A stretch of DNA of 64,000 bases, taken from contig NZ_CP044222.1 of NCBI RefSeq assembly GCF_008727795.1, positions 1,860,001-1,924,000 on the forward strand, given 5' to 3'. Positions 8,583-18,284 of this stretch are shown here, one piece after another. The notes under the pieces are model-generated. The model did not search any database. It was not told the origin of the DNA and worked only from the letters and a program-made list of their open reading frames with translations. Positions within the stretch are counted from its first letter, which is position 1, and each line of letters begins with the position of its first letter. Source of the stretch: Nitrincola iocasae (GTDB taxonomy: Bacteria; Pseudomonadota; Gammaproteobacteria; Pseudomonadales; Balneatricaceae). The position numbers were made by a program, and so were the translations under genes.

Positions 8583-10208
8583 ATGTTTAAGTACAATGAA
8601 CAAAAGCACTCCTTTCGCTACCGTACAGGTAAACTGATTGAAAATATGCTCTCTGCTTTGGGCATGCGTACGCTGGATTCCCAGTTCCTGTTTTCTTATA
8701 TCATTATGTTTTCGCTCACTGGTTTTAGCCTCCTGTGTGTCTACATGGCCCTGCAGGATCCGACCCAGGTTCACTGGTTGAAGGCCTCCATGATTTCCTC
8801 TGCCCTAGTATTGGTTATGGTGATCTTTGGTCGCATGTTCGGCCTGACGGTGATGATGCGTCAGGTTAAAAATCTGCGTGACCATCTTCGGGTTCTTGCT
8901 GAAGGTAACTTTTCCGTACCAATTGAAGTAGATAATATGCGCAATGAAATAGGCCAGAATTATACAGCCTATAACGAAATCATTCTGGGGATTGGCGATC
9001 TGCTGCAGAAGGTGACGCAAACTTCCAGCCGTGTCAGTGTGGGGGCTGATCAGGTATCAACCACGTTGTATGACACCAGTCGTGGTACAAGTGTTCAGTT
9101 GCAGGAGATCGAGCAACTGGCAGCTGCCATTACTGAGATGGCGGCCACCGTTCAGGAGGTTGCCCAGAGTGCATCACTGGCTGCCCAGTCAGCTGATCAG
9201 GCAGATAAATCCGCAGGCCGTGGACATACCCTGTTAAATCAGACCGTTGACAGTATTCGCATAGTTGCTGATCGGGTCACTGAATCAGGTGAAGTCATTG
9301 CAGAATTGGCTGCAGGCAGCCAGAAAGTCAGCCAGATTCTGGATGTCATCAAGGAGATTGCCGAACAGACTAATCTGCTCGCCTTGAATGCGGCCATCGA
9401 AGCGGCGCGCGCGGGTGATCAGGGGCGCGGTTTTGCCGTCGTGGCAGACGAAGTTCGTACGCTGGCGCTGCGTACCCAGGAATCCACTCAAAGCATCGCT
9501 GTGATTATCGATCAGCTGCAAACACAATCTGAATCTGCCGTTAAGGTGATTCAGCGCAGTCATGATGAAGTCGCCAATTGTGTCAGTAATGCCGATCATG
9601 CCGGTAAAGCACTGGCTGAAATTGTTGATTCGGTCAGTGTGATTTCGGATATGAACACACAGATTGCCACGGCCGCCGAAGAGCAGAGTCAGGTTGCTCA
9701 AGATATGGATCACAATATCAATCTGGTGGCGGATCAGGCCCGTCGTACCAACAGCTTTGCCGACCAGACAGTCTCAGCCACGGGTCAGATCAGCAAGCAT
9801 GTACAGCAGCTCAATGATGAGTTGGGGCATTTTAAAACCCTGGTTAAAGGGGTTGATCTCAGCGCGGCCAAATCTGCACACTTATCCTGGAAAACCCGTC
9901 TGCGTGCTTTTCTCGATGGGAAAGCCACTCTGTCCTTGAAAGAAGCGGTCTCACATCATGACTGTGCCTTTGGTAAGTGGTACTACTCAGCCGGACTGGA
10001 AAAATATGGCCATCTTGCAGAACTAAAAGCCATCGAAAAACCCCATGAGCAGTTACACGCCCAGGTGCGTGAAGCAATCAGCTACAAAGATGCCCGCGAC
10101 TTCGCCGCCGCCGAACGCTGTTATGATCAGGTATCCGAAATCTCAGCCAGTATCGTCGATTTGCTTAACCAACTGGAAGACAATATAGCGGTCAGTATAA
10201 AGTCTTAA
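8583..10208 (+). CDS. Methyl-accepting chemotaxis protein with C-terminal CZB domain
   Basis: This is a 541-residue chemoreceptor. Two hydrophobic segments (about residues 37-57 and 63-85) are separated by a very short loop, so it lacks a periplasmic sensor domain. A HAMP-like linker and a signalling domain follow, with the invariant hairpin EIAEQTNLLALNAAIEAARAG. The last 100 residues have the His/Cys pattern of a CZB (zinc-binding) domain: HHDCAFGKWYYS, then spaced histidines ending in EQLHAQ. CZB receptors sense zinc-linked or oxidant signals in the cytoplasm, which fits the missing periplasmic domain. It is a single gene with its own promoter region. Confidence 0.9.
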   Translation: MFKYNEQKHSFRYRTGKLIENMLSALGMRTLDSQFLFSYIIMFSLTGFSLLCVYMALQDPTQVHWLKASMISSALVLVMVIFGRMFGLTVMMRQVKNLRDHLRVLAEGNFSVPIEVDNMRNEIGQNYTAYNEIILGIGDLLQKVTQTSSRVSVGADQVSTTLYDTSRGTSVQLQEIEQLAAAITEMAATVQEVAQSASLAAQSADQADKSAGRGHTLLNQTVDSIRIVADRVTESGEVIAELAAGSQKVSQILDVIKEIAEQTNLLALNAAIEAARAGDQGRGFAVVADEVRTLALRTQESTQSIAVIIDQLQTQSESAVKVIQRSHDEVANCVSNADHAGKALAEIVDSVSVISDMNTQIATAAEEQSQVAQDMDHNINLVADQARRTNSFADQTVSATGQISKHVQQLNDELGHFKTLVKGVDLSAAKSAHLSWKTRLRAFLDGKATLSLKEAVSHHDCAFGKWYYSAGLEKYGHLAELKAIEKPHEQLHAQVREAISYKDARDFAAAERCYDQVSEISASIVDLLNQLEDNIAVSIKS

Positions 10209-10230
10209 TTGGACGATATTTTAAAATAAC

Positions 10231-11358
10231 CTATTGTTTTTTTAGTAGCAACCAGGCGTCGGCATAGTCACTAATATGCCGGTTGGCCTGGTAGTAATCA
10301 TCCCAGTCCCGGTAGTAGCCACTTAACCAATCCAGCTGATACAGGTTGTCATGAAAGGCGCCACCAGTATCAGCCAGTACCGTTAAGCGAAATACCGGCT
10401 GACCCTGCTCCTCTGTTCTGAGTAGAATCAAGCGGCCTAAGCCCAGTTGGAATATATCGCCAGCTACAGTGACTTTAGGAAGAATAGGGATCTTGTAGTT
10501 GGCATCTTTACCATAGCCCAGCACCCCCTGAACCTCTTTGAAGTACCAGTAGCGCTGCTGCTGTTCAGGGCGCTGGGTACGATCATAGGCAATGCCATTG
10601 TTTCGATGAACATTGAAGTAGCGACGATCCCCACTCGGCTCATTGACCACGGCCGTTCCTTGCAGTAATGCACCTTCTAGATCGTCTCTACTCAACCAGA
10701 TAAGCGGCGGAGCAAGGTTTCTCATGTGAGCGGCTTGGTCTTTTGAGCTTTCATTGGCTACTATCGTTTGTTTGCCATAGCGGTAGCGAGTGATATGATC
10801 CCGCTTGGCATCGGCTTCGTCCAGGCTTAAGTGGGCTTCATCAAAGGGTAAGCCATACAGAGCGTGGGGTGTTTCAGGGGTTTGTTGTGGTTGTCCGTTT
10901 GTCAGACGAACATAGTATTTAGTTAATAAAAGACGATCAGATGGCAGGCGTTGCAGCAAGGGTTTGTCATCACTGAGCTGACTGGCCCGTTGCTGATCCG
11001 GAGACCAGCGCAATAACTCGAAATGCTCGGCAATAAAGTCTGGATCGGTTAAGCGTGAGGTGCGCCCCATTTGTTGGTCTTCGTGAACGACCTCACAAAT
11101 ATAGGCCAGCGTTTCCTGGATACGCTCAGTTGGTGTGTTCAGCCAGACTGTAGTGCCACCATGAATCGCAGCAGGATCATAGGCGTTACCTTGAGCAAGA
11201 TAGCTATGTGTTTGCTGGGCTACGTCACACAGGTCTTCACTTAAATCGATCCATTCACCGTCGGGAAGTTGAGTCGTTGGCGTAAATGTCGGGCTGGCCA
11301 ATACACTGCCGCTTAACAGTAACGATAGGGTTAGAGCCAGGTGCTTGGAAGTTGCCAT
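10231..11358 (-). CDS. Exported MltA/3D-domain-like protein
   Basis: The product has a signal peptide (hydrophobic residues 7-20, ending VLA before SPTF). In the C-terminal third, VTVAGDIFQLGLGRLILL followed by LADTGGAF resembles the 3D domain of MltA-type lytic transglycosylases, where DTGGA carries a catalytic Asp. The earlier RYFNVHRNNGIAYD resembles their middle domain. At 375 residues it is close to MltA length. MltA cleaves peptidoglycan glycan strands in the periplasm. Similarity by eye is limited to these segments, so a divergent relative is likelier than MltA itself. It converges with the chemoreceptor gene. Confidence 0.6.
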   Translation of the reverse strand: MATSKHLALTLSLLLSGSVLASPTFTPTTQLPDGEWIDLSEDLCDVAQQTHSYLAQGNAYDPAAIHGGTTVWLNTPTERIQETLAYICEVVHEDQQMGRTSRLTDPDFIAEHFELLRWSPDQQRASQLSDDKPLLQRLPSDRLLLTKYYVRLTNGQPQQTPETPHALYGLPFDEAHLSLDEADAKRDHITRYRYGKQTIVANESSKDQAAHMRNLAPPLIWLSRDDLEGALLQGTAVVNEPSGDRRYFNVHRNNGIAYDRTQRPEQQQRYWYFKEVQGVLGYGKDANYKIPILPKVTVAGDIFQLGLGRLILLRTEEQGQPVFRLTVLADTGGAFHDNLYQLDWLSGYYRDWDDYYQANRHISDYADAWLLLKKQ

Positions 11359-11560
11359 GAGCGGGTGATGTCTCAGAAGTTAAGTTGAATAGCTAGTGTA
11401 GCAAAATCCGGAACAAGGGTTCAGTGGAGTGATGGGACTGAGTTCTAACATATACAAAATCTATTCAAACACACCCTTAATTGATTTGAACCTTAAGCTC
11501 CAATGCAGGATCATAGCGTACCAGTATGATGAGCTATAGTTTTTAACGGGGCACTGCTAC

Positions 11561-14500
11561 ATGATTCCACGCTTAGCTGAACTCAATCCAGTCCAGACAC
11601 TGTATATGGATTTTATCGACACACTGCGTCATCAGGGCTTTGAGGGCGATCTTAATCCGGATTATGCCAACCGAGTGGTTCTGGCAACGGATAACAGTAT
11701 TTATCAGATTCTGCCTCAGGGTGTGCTTTATCCGAAGAAAGTCACTGATCTGGAAAAAATTTCCCGGTTGGTTGATCAGCCACGCTTCCACTCGATAGTG
11801 CTGAGTGCACGTGGCGGTGGCACTGGAACCAATGGACAGTCTCTGACTGATGGTTTGATTGTAGATTGTTCAAAATACATGAACCGCATTCTGGAAATTA
11901 ATCCACATGAACGTTGGGTGCGGGTTCAGGCTGGAGTGGTCAAGGATCAACTCAATGCCGCGCTAAAACCCTATGGGCTCTTCTTTGCTCCGGAATTGTC
12001 TACCAGCAACCGCGCCACGATCGGAGGCATGATCAATACCGATGCCAGTGGCCAGGGATCGGTGTTATATGGCAAAACCCGTGATCACGTACTGGAACTG
12101 GACAGTATCTGGCTGGGTGGTGAACGTTGGCTTTCTGGGGCTTTGAGCGAAGAGCGACTGGCTGAAATCAAGCAGCAGCCTGATCGAATTGGTGAGATAC
12201 ACCGTGAACTGGATGATCTTTATCAACAAAACCTGGCGTTGATAGAGTCCAGTTTTCCCAAGCTTAACCGTTGCTTGACTGGTTATGATCTGGCGCATAT
12301 CCGTGATGAGTCGGGGCGTTTTAATCTCAACTCCATCCTCTGTGGCGCTGAAGGCTCGCTCGCCTTTATCGCTGAAGCCAAGCTCAGTGTATTACCTATC
12401 CCCAAATATGCCGCACTGGTAAATGTAAAATACACCAGCTTTGAATCCTCGCTGCGCGATGCCAAGTCGCTGATGGACTGGCAGCCGACCTCGATTGAAA
12501 CCATTGACTCAAAAGTCCTGAATCTGGCCATGGGCGACATCGTCTGGGATACCGTGCGGGCTTACTTTCCGCAACGTGATGATGAACCCGCTATCCGTGG
12601 TATTAACTTGATTGAGTATACTGGGGATGATGAAGCTGAACTGAAACAGAAGGTTGATGCGTTGTGTCAGCACCTGGCTTCCGTCAGTGGCGAAGCAGGC
12701 AAAAGCTTTGGTTACTCTGTGGTTTACGGTGCTGCCGAAATCAACAAGGTTTGGGCGATGCGTAAAAAGGCCGTTGGTTTACTGGGCAACGCCGAAGGGC
12801 CGAAGCGTCCGGTGCCTTTTGTTGAAGACACGGCCGTGCCACCTGAAAATCTGGCTGACTTCATTATGGATTTTCGCCGCGTGCTGGATGAGCACGAGCT
12901 GGAATATGGCATGTTCGGTCATGTTGATGCTGGCGTGTTGCATGTACGCCCGGCCCTGGATATGAAAGACCCTGAGCAGGAAGTCATGATTCGTCGTATT
13001 ACTGATGAAGTGGTGCGCCTGACTCAGCAGTATAAGGGTTTGCTCTGGGGTGAGCATGGTAAAGGCATCAGGTCTGAATATGCGCCGGAATTTTTCGGCG
13101 CGCTTTACCCTGAGCTACAGCGGATTAAAGCCCTGTTCGATCCGCGTAATCAGATGAATCCAGGTAAAATCGCCACACCCGCCACCCAGCCGGGCGCTGA
13201 GTTGCTGAAGATTGATGGTGTTCCTACGCGTGGACAGCAAGACCGGCAAATTCCGGTTGAAGTCCGTGATACTTATGAATCCGCCATGAACTGCAATGGC
13301 AATGGCGCCTGCTATAACTACGATCCCAATGATGCCATGTGCCCGTCCTGGAAGGGCACCCGTGAGCGTATCCATTCACCCAAAGGGCGCTCGTCCCTGG
13401 TCAGGGAATGGTTGCGTTTGCTGAGTCAGCAGGGCAGTGATCTCAATCAGGAAGCTGACAGGATTCGTAGTGCCTCGGTTTTTTCCGGTTTAGCTACACG
13501 GATTAACAACACCTTTCGGCGTAATCGTGGCGAATATGATTTCTCCAATGAAGTACATGAAGCGATGATGGGGTGTCTGGCGTGCAAGTCTTGCGTCTCA
13601 CAATGCCCGATCAAAGTGAATGTACCGGATTTCAGAGCGCGTTTTTTAGAGGTCTATTACGGTCGTTACCTACGGCCGATGAAGGATTACCTGGTGGGGA
13701 GTCTGGAGTTTATGATTCCAACCCTGTCTCGCTTTCCGGCGCCCTATAACTGGGCGATGCGTAACACATTTATGCGCGCGGTTATGAAGAGCCTGGTCGG
13801 TATGGTCGATAGCCCGGTGATTTGCCGCCATGGTTTGCGTCAAGGCTTACGTGAACGCTCTATCGACTGGGCCACTGAAGCCTCTATCCTGGCGCTGACG
13901 CCTGCACAGCGTGACCGTAGCGTGGTGATCGTTCAGGATGCCTTTACCAGCTATTTTGAAACCCAGTTGGTTCTGGATCTGGTTGACCTGCTCAGCCTGC
14001 TGGGGTTCAACGTGCTGGTCGCTCCGTTTATGCCCAATGGCAAACCCTTGCATGTGCATGGATTTATGCAGGCATTCAATAAAGCGGCTGAGAGAAATCT
14101 CACTCTGCTGCGCACATTGGATGCAACGGGGCTGCCACTGGTGGGTATCGATCCATCAATGACCCTGACTTATCGTTCGGAATACAAGGATGTCAGTGAC
14201 GACCTGCCCAATGTTATGTTGATTCAGGAGTGGTTGGTGGAAGCGATTCAGCAGCGCCCTCTGACGGGCAGCGTGCCGCAGCACAGCTTTAAACTGCTGG
14301 CGCACTGTACCGAGAAAACTTCAGCGGCGCCGTCCATTCGTCAATGGCAAACCCTGTTCGGTTATCTGGGTCAGGAGCTGGAAGTGCTTTCAACCGGTTG
14401 CTGTGGCATGTCCGGAACTTTCGGCCATGAAGCACAAAATTACAAACTATCCAAAGAGATCTATGCCCTGAGTTGGAGTGAGATCGTTAACAGTCCGGCA

Positions 14501-14617
14501 CATAAAGGACAGTTGCTGGCGACGGGCTATTCTTGCCGCTCCCAGGTAAAACGGCTGGATAATCAGGAATTACTGCATCCAGTGCAGGCGTTGTTAAGCG
14601 TTGTGCAAAAGTTGTAA
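11561..14617 (+). CDS. ydiJ: YdiJ-like FAD-linked 2-hydroxyacid dehydrogenase with Fe-S domain
   Basis: The 1018-residue length equals that of E. coli YdiJ. The N-terminal half is a PCMH-type FAD domain (LSARGGGTGTNGQSLTDG; IGGMINTDASGQGS) with the FAD-oxidase C domain (FGHVDAGVLHVRP; LLWGEHGKGIRSEY). It is followed by a ferredoxin domain with CLACKSCVSQCPIKVNVP (about residues 672-690) and a CCG-type domain ending in TGCCGMSGTFGH. Enzymes of this architecture oxidise D-2-hydroxyglutarate or D-lactate and pass electrons to the quinone pool or a carrier; the exact substrate here is not shown. The gene stands alone. Confidence 0.85.
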   Translation: MIPRLAELNPVQTLYMDFIDTLRHQGFEGDLNPDYANRVVLATDNSIYQILPQGVLYPKKVTDLEKISRLVDQPRFHSIVLSARGGGTGTNGQSLTDGLIVDCSKYMNRILEINPHERWVRVQAGVVKDQLNAALKPYGLFFAPELSTSNRATIGGMINTDASGQGSVLYGKTRDHVLELDSIWLGGERWLSGALSEERLAEIKQQPDRIGEIHRELDDLYQQNLALIESSFPKLNRCLTGYDLAHIRDESGRFNLNSILCGAEGSLAFIAEAKLSVLPIPKYAALVNVKYTSFESSLRDAKSLMDWQPTSIETIDSKVLNLAMGDIVWDTVRAYFPQRDDEPAIRGINLIEYTGDDEAELKQKVDALCQHLASVSGEAGKSFGYSVVYGAAEINKVWAMRKKAVGLLGNAEGPKRPVPFVEDTAVPPENLADFIMDFRRVLDEHELEYGMFGHVDAGVLHVRPALDMKDPEQEVMIRRITDEVVRLTQQYKGLLWGEHGKGIRSEYAPEFFGALYPELQRIKALFDPRNQMNPGKIATPATQPGAELLKIDGVPTRGQQDRQIPVEVRDTYESAMNCNGNGACYNYDPNDAMCPSWKGTRERIHSPKGRSSLVREWLRLLSQQGSDLNQEADRIRSASVFSGLATRINNTFRRNRGEYDFSNEVHEAMMGCLACKSCVSQCPIKVNVPDFRARFLEVYYGRYLRPMKDYLVGSLEFMIPTLSRFPAPYNWAMRNTFMRAVMKSLVGMVDSPVICRHGLRQGLRERSIDWATEASILALTPAQRDRSVVIVQDAFTSYFETQLVLDLVDLLSLLGFNVLVAPFMPNGKPLHVHGFMQAFNKAAERNLTLLRTLDATGLPLVGIDPSMTLTYRSEYKDVSDDLPNVMLIQEWLVEAIQQRPLTGSVPQHSFKLLAHCTEKTSAAPSIRQWQTLFGYLGQELEVLSTGCCGMSGTFGHEAQNYKLSKEIYALSWSEIVNSPAHKGQLLATGYSCRSQVKRLDNQELLHPVQALLSVVQKL

Positions 14618-14697
14618 TGCATCTGTAGGCTAAATCAGCGAGACTTTGAACAAGCCTATATGCAACTATTTATTCAAAACTGCAAGGGAGATAAACC

Positions 14698-15189
14698 GTG
14701 GAAGATTTATTGCCAGAGTTATGTGATCAGTTTCCAGAGTTAGTCCAGGTTGTAGAGCCGATGTTCGCCAACTTTGGTGGACGTGAAACCTTTGGTGGTG
14801 AGATTGTCACCATTAAAGCCTACGAAGATAACTCGCTGGTGCGTGAGCAGGTAGCACAGCCAGGGCAGGGTAAAGTGCTTGTCGTTGATGGTGGGGCGTC
14901 TATGCGTCGTGCCATGCTGGGTGACATGCTGGCCGAAAAAGCGGAAAAAAACGGTTGGGAAGGCATCATCATTTATGGCTGTATTCGTGATGTGAATGCG
15001 ATCAGTCAGCTCGATCTGGGGGTTCAGGCACTGGGGTCTCATCCGATGAAAACCGATAAGCGCGGCCTGGGTGACCTGAACGTCCCCCTGACCTTTGGTG
15101 GCGTGACCTTTACCCCAGGGCAGTATGTCTACGCCGATAACAATGGCGTGTTAATATCACCGGAGAAACTTGAACTGTCGGATGTGTGA
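14698..15189 (+). CDS. rraA: Ribonuclease E activity regulator RraA
   Basis: The 163-residue product has the RraA signatures GKVLVVDGGASMRRAMLGD and GIIIYGCIRDV, plus the C-terminal DNNGVLIS. RraA trimers bind RNase E and reduce mRNA decay; the fold is shared with HMG/CHA aldolases, but short proteins with this exact motif set are RraA. The start is GTG at 14698 after GGGAGAT. The stop codon overlaps the ATG of the J-domain gene (TGATG), so the two are coupled. Confidence 0.88.
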   Translation: MEDLLPELCDQFPELVQVVEPMFANFGGRETFGGEIVTIKAYEDNSLVREQVAQPGQGKVLVVDGGASMRRAMLGDMLAEKAEKNGWEGIIIYGCIRDVNAISQLDLGVQALGSHPMKTDKRGLGDLNVPLTFGGVTFTPGQYVYADNNGVLISPEKLELSDV

Positions 15190-15779
15190 TGAGTCAAGCT
15201 GAACACTGGCTCAGTTCAGAGTATTTGCTGAGCCAGCTCAAAGAAAGGCCAGAGGGAATCAGCGAACATGCCTTGATAAAGCAGTTGCACCAAGATGGGC
15301 ATATCAAGCTGGAGGCGGATAGCTTTCGTGATCTGGTGAAACTGTTTCGTATGCACTTTTTGCTGTTTCATCGTCTGTACCTGCTGCGCGATGAACTGCA
15401 TGCTCAAGGGTGCGGATCATTGAGCGTCCAGGCCCTGTCAATTCGTTTGCTGCCCTATGCGGCGAGTCAGCAAGGGTTGGTGACAGACGATCCGTTACGT
15501 CGTTATTATCTGGATTTACAGAATCTCGAAAACGACGCCAGTGAGTCGATGCTGGAATCCATGCTGGCCGGATTCTGGTCAGCCCTGAAACCCCCTGCAG
15601 ACGAAAGCGCTCAGCAGCAAGCCTTGCAGTTGTTGGAGTTAGATGCCAATGCATCAGACAGGGAAATCAAGCAGGCCTGGCGGCGTTTGGCGATGCGTCA
15701 TCATCCTGATCGTGGGGGGGACGATGAAACCATCAAACAACTGAATCAGGCAGTATCGCTACTTTTGCCGGGACGGTAA
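15189..15779 (+). CDS. J-domain protein with N-terminal DnaJ-related domain
   Basis: About 196 residues. The N-terminal 130 residues (EYLLSQLKERPEGISEHALI; DSFRDLVKLFRMHFLLFHRLYLL) match the DNAJ-related domain (PF12339). The C-terminus is a short J domain with the essential HPD in RHHPDRGGD (about residue 176). J domains stimulate Hsp70/DnaK ATPase; the client is unknown. ATG 15189 is preferred over the GTG one codon earlier because it overlaps the rraA stop. Confidence 0.85.
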   Translation: MSQAEHWLSSEYLLSQLKERPEGISEHALIKQLHQDGHIKLEADSFRDLVKLFRMHFLLFHRLYLLRDELHAQGCGSLSVQALSIRLLPYAASQQGLVTDDPLRRYYLDLQNLENDASESMLESMLAGFWSALKPPADESAQQQALQLLELDANASDREIKQAWRRLAMRHHPDRGGDDETIKQLNQAVSLLLPGR

Positions 15780-16074
15780 TGAGTTGCTCACGCACTGCAA
15801 CCACCCTACACCGCAGGAACATACATGCCAAAACGGGTTAAGATGATTATCACGCTAGTCTAGTGGCTCATCCGGGTACCCAGGGCGGTGATAGGTTTGT
15901 ACGGCGCAGCGAGTTAGCAGGCTTGCGTTAGGCATTGCATGTGGTAGTTGCTGAACCTGTTGAGATGGATCATAATCATCAGTAATTGTAGTTGTATTAT
16001 TTTGCTTGGGGTCCAAGACTAGACCATCTTATTCAACTCAAGCCTGTTTCTTTTATGTAAATATTTATCAGCAT

Positions 16075-16107
16075 GGCCATCCAAAGTGGGTGGCCTTGTT
16101 TTTTTAA
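16075..16107 (+). terminator. Terminator-like hairpin in the rnk leader
   Basis: An 8-bp stem (GGCCATCC / GGGTGGCC, one G-U pair) with loop AAAGT is followed directly by TTGTTTTTTT. Only about a dozen bases separate the T run from the rnk start codon, overlapping the ribosome-binding region (GGAGAT). The 295 bases before it (15780-16074) contain no ORF I can support. Either an upstream transcript ends here or rnk is controlled by attenuation; Pseudomonas rnk has a known structured leader, but I could not match it base by base. Confidence 0.7.
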
Positions 16108-16118
16108 CGGAGATGAAA

Positions 16119-16517
16119 ATGTCAGAACTTCCCCCGATCAAAGTAACCGAGCTGGATATCGACAGGCTGGAGGGGATGCTTGATAAAATGCCCTACCGGG
16201 GTGATGCCCGCTATGACAGTTTGCGTGAAGAGTTGGCTCGGGCTGTTGTGGTTAAAGCGGAAGAGATGTCCGATGATGTGGTACGGATGAATTCGACGGT
16301 CACCTTTGAAGTGGAGGAGAGTGGTCGTCAGTTTCATCTGACACTTTGTTATCCGCATGAAATAAAAGGGCAACCTGAAACTCTGTCAATCTTTGCACCT
16401 ATAGGCAGCGCACTGCTGGGCTTGTCTGTTGGCCAGCGTATTGACTGGGAACTACCGGATACTAAGCACCGTCATGTTAAAATCATCAAGGTAGAAAATC
16501 CGCAGCAAGGCAATTGA
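16119..16517 (+). CDS. rnk: Nucleoside diphosphate kinase regulator, GreA/GreB C-domain (Rnk)
   Basis: The product of about 132 residues opens with a short helical N-terminus (VTELDIDRLEGMLDKMP). It ends in the GreA/GreB C-terminal FKBP-like fold: FEVEESGRQFHLTLCYPHE, then SIFAPIGSALLGLSVGQRIDWELP. This is the Rnk pattern: Rnk binds RNA polymerase like Gre factors but lacks their long cleavage-stimulating coiled coil. I took ATG 16119 as start (GGAGATG upstream); an earlier in-frame ATG would lie inside the terminator hairpin. The HAD gene follows after 10 bases. Confidence 0.85.
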   Translation: MSELPPIKVTELDIDRLEGMLDKMPYRGDARYDSLREELARAVVVKAEEMSDDVVRMNSTVTFEVEESGRQFHLTLCYPHEIKGQPETLSIFAPIGSALLGLSVGQRIDWELPDTKHRHVKIIKVENPQQGN

Positions 16518-16527
16518 GGAAACCGGT

Positions 16528-17184
16528 GTGTACGATTTACTGATCTTTGACTGGGACGGTACAATTATTGATTCTGAAGCCAGTATTATCGGCAGTATGC
16601 AGTCGGCTGCGCTGGATCTGAGTATCGGCGTGCCCGATCATGCGGCAGTAAGAAACATTATCGGACTGGGGTTGCCCGAAGCTATTCGTATGCTGTTTCC
16701 AGACCAGGATGATGCTTTTGTGCTGGCCATGCGTGATCGTTATGTACATCATTTTTTGTCAGCTGATCCTACCCGGTCAAATTTGTTTCCGGGTGTTAGA
16801 GATACGCTTGAAAATCTACATGGGCAGGGGTTTCGTCTGGCTGTTGCCACTGGCAAGAGCCGCAGAGGTTTGGACCGTGTGCTGTCCGATACTGGTCTGG
16901 CACCGCTGTTCGAGATTACTAAGTGCGCCGATGAGACGGCATCCAAGCCGGACCCCTATATGCTTGAAGAAATACTGTTGGTCACCGATATTGATCCTCG
17001 GCGTGCATTGATGATTGGCGATACCGAGTATGATCTTGAAATGGGACAGCGTGCCGGAGTCGATACGGTTGCTGTCAGTTATGGGGCGCATCATATTGAT
17101 CGCCTGTCACGCTGGAATCCGGTACTGGAAGTGCATCAGTTTACGGAACTTGGAAGCTGGTTGCTGCGTCATAAAGCCAGTTGA
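16528..17184 (+). CDS. HAD-family hydrolase, phosphoglycolate-phosphatase-like
   Basis: The 218-residue product carries all HAD motifs: DWDGTIIDSE with the nucleophile Asp near residue 8, VATGKSRRG (motif II), the motif III lysine in SKPDP, and MIGDTEYDLEMG (motif IV). It belongs to subfamily IA with a helical cap, as in phosphoglycolate and pyrophosphate phosphatases. The natural substrate is unknown. It starts at GTG 16528. In Pseudomonas a HAD gene occupies the same place upstream of sppA. Confidence 0.85.
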   Translation: MYDLLIFDWDGTIIDSEASIIGSMQSAALDLSIGVPDHAAVRNIIGLGLPEAIRMLFPDQDDAFVLAMRDRYVHHFLSADPTRSNLFPGVRDTLENLHGQGFRLAVATGKSRRGLDRVLSDTGLAPLFEITKCADETASKPDPYMLEEILLVTDIDPRRALMIGDTEYDLEMGQRAGVDTVAVSYGAHHIDRLSRWNPVLEVHQFTELGSWLLRHKAS

Positions 17185-17206
17185 TTAACCGTTTAAGGAG
17201 CGATAC

Positions 17207-18274
17207 GTGAGTAATAATCATTGGGATGATCCGGAAAAAAAAGACACGCCACCCGAGTGGCTGTCTGAAGAACCCAGCGCCGACGCCAAAGTTAAGCAGG
17301 CGCTGGACAAAGCGTCTGAGCAGACTGAGAAGAGTAAAGAGTGGCGACTGATTGAAAAAATTGTCTCCAGTCTGAATGTGGAGCAGCGTCGTTCAAGGCG
17401 CTGGGGAATTTTTTTCAAGTCGCTGACATTTATTTACCTGTTTGCGCTACTGGCAATCTTTATTATGGGGCGTGATCTTAGTGGCGCTAAAGAGGCGGTT
17501 GATCCACAGCCACATGTTGCGCTTATTGAGTTACGTGGCATCATCGCCGACGGCGCTGATGCCAGTGCAGATAATATTATTACAGCGCTACGCAAAGCCT
17601 TTGCAGCAAGTCAGAGTCGGGCAATTATTCTGCGCATCAATAGTCCAGGTGGCAGCCCTGTGCAGTCGGGTTACATCAATGATGAAATCGCACGTCTAAG
17701 GGCGCTGCACCCAGATAAAAAAGTCTATGCAGTCATTACCGATATAGGTGCTTCCGGCGGTTATTACGTGGCGGTCGCCGCGGATGAAATTTATGCTGAT
17801 AAAGCCAGTTTAGTCGGCTCTATTGGGGTAACGGCTTCCGGTTTCGGATTTGTTGATCTGATGGAAAAAGTGGGCGTTGAGCGCCGGATCATGACGTCCG
17901 GGGAAAATAAAGCTTTTCTGGATCCCTTCAGTCCTCAGCGAGACGATGAGACCGAGTTTTGGGAGTCTGTGTTGGAAACGACGCACCAGCAGTTTATTCG
18001 CGAAGTTAAGGAGGGGCGAGGCGAGCGTCTGACGGATACGGATCGACTGTTTACCGGTCTGATCTGGAGTGGCGAGCAAGCGCTGGAACTGGGCTTGATT
18101 GATGGTCTGGGCAGCTCCAGTTATGTTGCTCGCGAGCTGGTTAAAATCGATCGTCTGGTGGATTATACCTATCAGCCATCCTCCTTTGACAGGCTGGTCG
18201 ATCGTTTAGGTGTGTCTTTCGCCAAGCATATGTCTACACAAATGGTAGAGTACTGGTCACCGCGCTTGCAGTGA
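17207..18274 (+). CDS. sppA: Signal peptide peptidase SppA, short (36K) type
   Basis: The 355-residue protein has a charged N-terminal cytoplasmic tail and one membrane segment at about residues 69-87 (TFIYLFALLAIFIMG). A single S49 protease domain follows. The catalytic Ser lies in IGASGGYYVA (about residue 184) and the Lys in ADKASLVGSIG (about residue 202). SppA digests cleaved signal peptides in the membrane. The start is GTG after AAGGAG. It lies 22 bases after the HAD gene, in the order found in Pseudomonas. Confidence 0.9.
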   Translation: MSNNHWDDPEKKDTPPEWLSEEPSADAKVKQALDKASEQTEKSKEWRLIEKIVSSLNVEQRRSRRWGIFFKSLTFIYLFALLAIFIMGRDLSGAKEAVDPQPHVALIELRGIIADGADASADNIITALRKAFAASQSRAIILRINSPGGSPVQSGYINDEIARLRALHPDKKVYAVITDIGASGGYYVAVAADEIYADKASLVGSIGVTASGFGFVDLMEKVGVERRIMTSGENKAFLDPFSPQRDDETEFWESVLETTHQQFIREVKEGRGERLTDTDRLFTGLIWSGEQALELGLIDGLGSSSYVARELVKIDRLVDYTYQPSSFDRLVDRLGVSFAKHMSTQMVEYWSPRLQ

Positions 18275-18284
18275 CCTGCTGATG

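Noticed and set aside
15216..15654. Minus-strand frames opposite the J-domain gene
   Set aside because: The plus strand has the HPD motif and coupled start; the antisense frames have no start signal or family features.
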